A stretch of 43,089 nt of DNA, from assembly GCF_030767025.1 (NCBI RefSeq), contig NZ_JASITE010000028.1:1-43089 (forward strand). Reading direction: 5' to 3'. Source of the DNA: Nocardia sp. CC227C (GTDB taxonomy: Bacteria > Actinomycetota > Actinomycetes > Mycobacteriales > Mycobacteriaceae). Of this stretch, positions 41,578 through 43,089 are shown in pieces (the stretch's first letter is position 1; each line of letters starts with the position of its first letter). The translations under genes and the position numbers were made by a program. A model generated the notes under the pieces. The model was given only the letters and a program-made list of their open reading frames with translations. It made no database searches and was not told where the DNA came from.

Positions 41578-42309
41578 TCACTCCCGGGGCTTGCGTCCGG
41601 TGATGCAGTAGGGCTGGCCGCTCGGATCGGCCATGACGATCCATTCCTTGCCGGTGCCGAGGCGCCGGGCGCCGAGCGATTCGTGCCAGGCCGCGGTGGC
41701 TTCGGTGTCGGTGCTGGCCAGATCCACGTGCGCCGAGGTGGGGCGGTCGTCGTCGAGTCGTTGCAGGAGGAACTGCACGAGCGGGCCTTCCGGCGGGCGC
41801 AGGCGGTCGAATTCCGGCCGGGTGGCCGGGGTGTGGGTCCAGCCGGTGAGATCGACCCAGAACCGGCTCTCGGCCTCGTAGTCCGCGGCCCCGATATCCA
41901 GGCACACCTGGTCGAGCCGAGAGCGGCTGCCGTCCGGAGCGGTGACCACCGGTGTGTCGCCGGTACCCGCGGAACGGTCGAAAGGTGTGAGGCAGAACGT
42001 CATTCCGTGCGGGGATTTCAGCACGGTGTAGTCGGGATGTTCCAGAACCAGCGTCGCGCCCAATTCGCGGGCACGTTTCACGGCGGCGGGAACGTCATCG
42101 ACATCGAGGTCCATGTGCACCCGCGGATGGCTTTCCACCGCCTGCATCTTCACGCTGGGTGTCCCGGATTCCGGGAGCAGCGTGACGAATTCCCCGTTGT
42201 CACCGCGCTTGTCCGACAGCCGGGTTCCGGTGACGGTGGTCCAGAAGCCGGCCGCGGTATCGAAGTCGGCGGCGGGACGGTCCAGGAACACCCAGAGCCA
42301 TCGAACCAT
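41578..42309 (-). CDS. VOC-superfamily (glyoxalase-like) protein, two modules
   Basis: The 243-residue protein contains two tandem VOC half-units (about 1-120 and 125-240). Each has the beta-alpha-beta-beta-beta pattern, with HMDLDVDDV in the first and CLDIGAADYEAESRFWVDLTGW and DLASTDTEATAAWHESLGAR in the second. Relatives bind metals and act on hydroxy-acids, aromatics or drugs, but no specific set of ligands is visible here. The ATG at 42309 is chosen because AGGAG lies 8 nt upstream; an in-frame ATG at 42327 lies before that site. It is the middle gene of a three-gene minus-strand run. Confidence 0.85.
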   Translation of the reverse strand: MVRWLWVFLDRPAADFDTAAGFWTTVTGTRLSDKRGDNGEFVTLLPESGTPSVKMQAVESHPRVHMDLDVDDVPAAVKRARELGATLVLEHPDYTVLKSPHGMTFCLTPFDRSAGTGDTPVVTAPDGSRSRLDQVCLDIGAADYEAESRFWVDLTGWTHTPATRPEFDRLRPPEGPLVQFLLQRLDDDRPTSAHVDLASTDTEATAAWHESLGARRLGTGKEWIVMADPSGQPYCITGRKPRE

Positions 42310-42340
42310 CGTGCGTTCTCCTGTCATCGGCGGGCGGCCG

Positions 42341-42781
42341 TCAGCTGTCGATGGCGCGGTGGTGGCCCGATTCCAGGGCGATCTGGCGGCGGCGCTCGTC
42401 CCAGCGACTCGGCTCGTCCTTGCGGCGGGGCGGGCGGTCGTTGGCGACGAGCACCGCGATCCACGGCAGTGGAATGGACACGCCGATGATCAGCAGCGAG
42501 ATCACCCAGTTCTCCCACATGCTGTAGGCCACCGCCGCCAGGATCAGGCAGGGAATCCGGAAGCCCATGAGGATCGTGTACCGGCGTACCCGGTTCCGGT
42601 GCTGCTGCTCCAGCGATGTCTGCGCCTCGGTGATGAGCACCGGCTTCTCCGGCTCACCCTTGAAGAAGCCCTGCGAAGGCCGGGGCGGCATGGGTATGGA
42701 ACCGGCCGGCCGGAACTCGAACTCGGGGCGAACCTCGTCGCCGTCGTGCTCGGCATCAGGGGTCTCGCCGTCACGCTGCAT
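42341..42781 (-). CDS. DUF3099 membrane protein
   Basis: The 146-residue protein has an acidic, Pro-rich N-terminus (1-45), the family's ITEAQTSLEQQHRNRVRRY (about 51-69) and two membrane helices (about 71-90 and 92-112). A basic cytoplasmic C-terminus follows. DUF3099 is found across actinobacteria, with no known function. The ATG at 42781 is preceded only by GGGGG at very short distance, so the true start is slightly uncertain. It is divergent from the DUF3039 gene. Confidence 0.85.
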   Translation of the reverse strand: MQRDGETPDAEHDGDEVRPEFEFRPAGSIPMPPRPSQGFFKGEPEKPVLITEAQTSLEQQHRNRVRRYTILMGFRIPCLILAAVAYSMWENWVISLLIIGVSIPLPWIAVLVANDRPPRRKDEPSRWDERRRQIALESGHHRAIDS

Positions 42782-42859
42782 ACCCCCGAGTCTTCCACCC
42801 CCGCCACGCGAATGCACACGGCGGTGGTCCCGCACCGGGTTCCTGGCAGAATGGAGGCC

Positions 42860-43089
42860 GTGAGCGCAGACACCCTGGTACGCCCCGATGAGACCACCGA
42901 CGAGTCCACCGACAGCGATATCCCCAAGTACTTCCACTACGTGAAGAAGGACAAGATCGCCGAGAGCGCGGTCATGGGCACCCACGTCGTGGCCCTCTGC
43001 GGCGAGGTCTTCCCGGTCACCCGTTCCGCCAAGCCCGGCTCCCCGGTCTGCCCGGAGTGCAAGCGCATCTACGAGATGATGAAGAAGGA
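42860..43089 (+). CDS. DUF3039 protein (runs off right edge)
   Basis: The visible 76 residues include DIPKYFHYVKKDKIAESAVMG, THVVALCGEVFPVTR and a CPECKRIYEMM zinc-ribbon-like end (Cys in ALCGE and the CPEC pair). This is nearly the whole length of a DUF3039 protein, so the window stops close to the stop codon. The GTG at 42860 is chosen because CAGAAT ends 7 bp upstream (leaderless); the in-frame ATG at 42851 would add three residues. Function is unknown; the cysteines suggest a small zinc-binding protein. Confidence 0.85.
   Translation, partial: MSADTLVRPDETTDESTDSDIPKYFHYVKKDKIAESAVMGTHVVALCGEVFPVTRSAKPGSPVCPECKRIYEMMKK

Overview
This window is high-GC, gene-dense chromosomal DNA from an actinomycete. 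The linked IdeR/DtxR, GalE and SigB genes, the DUF4192, DUF4333, DUF3099 and DUF3039 proteins, the frequent GTG/TTG starts and the apparently leaderless genes all point to the mycolic-acid group. Nocardia is the best guess, by inference only. I saw no tRNA, rRNA, CRISPR array, insertion sequence or phage gene.

Region 1 (1-8184, all minus strand) is an acetate uptake and activation cluster. Transcription runs from a LytS-type histidine kinase (8184-6988), past a flavin monooxygenase (6923-5379), to a LytTR response regulator, a small two-helix membrane protein, an SSS-family ActP-like symporter, a DUF485 protein, a second ActP/MctC symporter and the start of acetyl-CoA synthetase (acs, cut by the left edge). 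The monooxygenase appears to carry its own promoter and splits the kinase from its regulator.

Region 2 (8228-19359) is bounded by two giant paralogous DUF4132 proteins, both on the minus strand. Between them lie a stand-alone HNH/GH-E-like nuclease, a DUF5709 protein, a PolX-derived PHP protein without the polymerase palm, a FadR-type regulator divergent from an SRPBCC protein across a perfect palindrome, and a PPOX-fold flavoprotein.

Region 3 (19457-21849) is a polyamine operon. An ornithine/lysine decarboxylase overlaps by 4 bp a fused S-adenosylmethionine decarboxylase/aminopropyltransferase, and a strong 15-bp hairpin ends the unit.

Region 4 (22055-29280) holds a Ski2-like helicase with a PAC2 protein upstream, a lipoprotein, two small secreted paralogues (one with an expanded Gly-Ser-Ala tail) and a DUF4192 protein.

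Region 5 (29358-39990) is the ideR-galE and sigB neighbourhood. Between the two lie acuC (a class I deacetylase) overlapping a GNAT/acyl-CoA-synthetase lysine acetyltransferase, a DUF4333 lipoprotein and ppc. The sigB upstream region contains a good ECF-type promoter (GGAAC-N17-CGTT). The right end (40004-43089) carries a class I methyltransferase, a VOC protein, a DUF3099 membrane protein and the start of a DUF3039 protein.

Taken together, the window links acetate import and activation (region 1), likely acetylation control of Acs (acuC-pat), and anaplerosis (ppc). This link is inferred from known family roles, not shown by the sequence. The least explained parts are the DUF4132 pair with the adjacent nuclease, and the fused polyamine enzyme.
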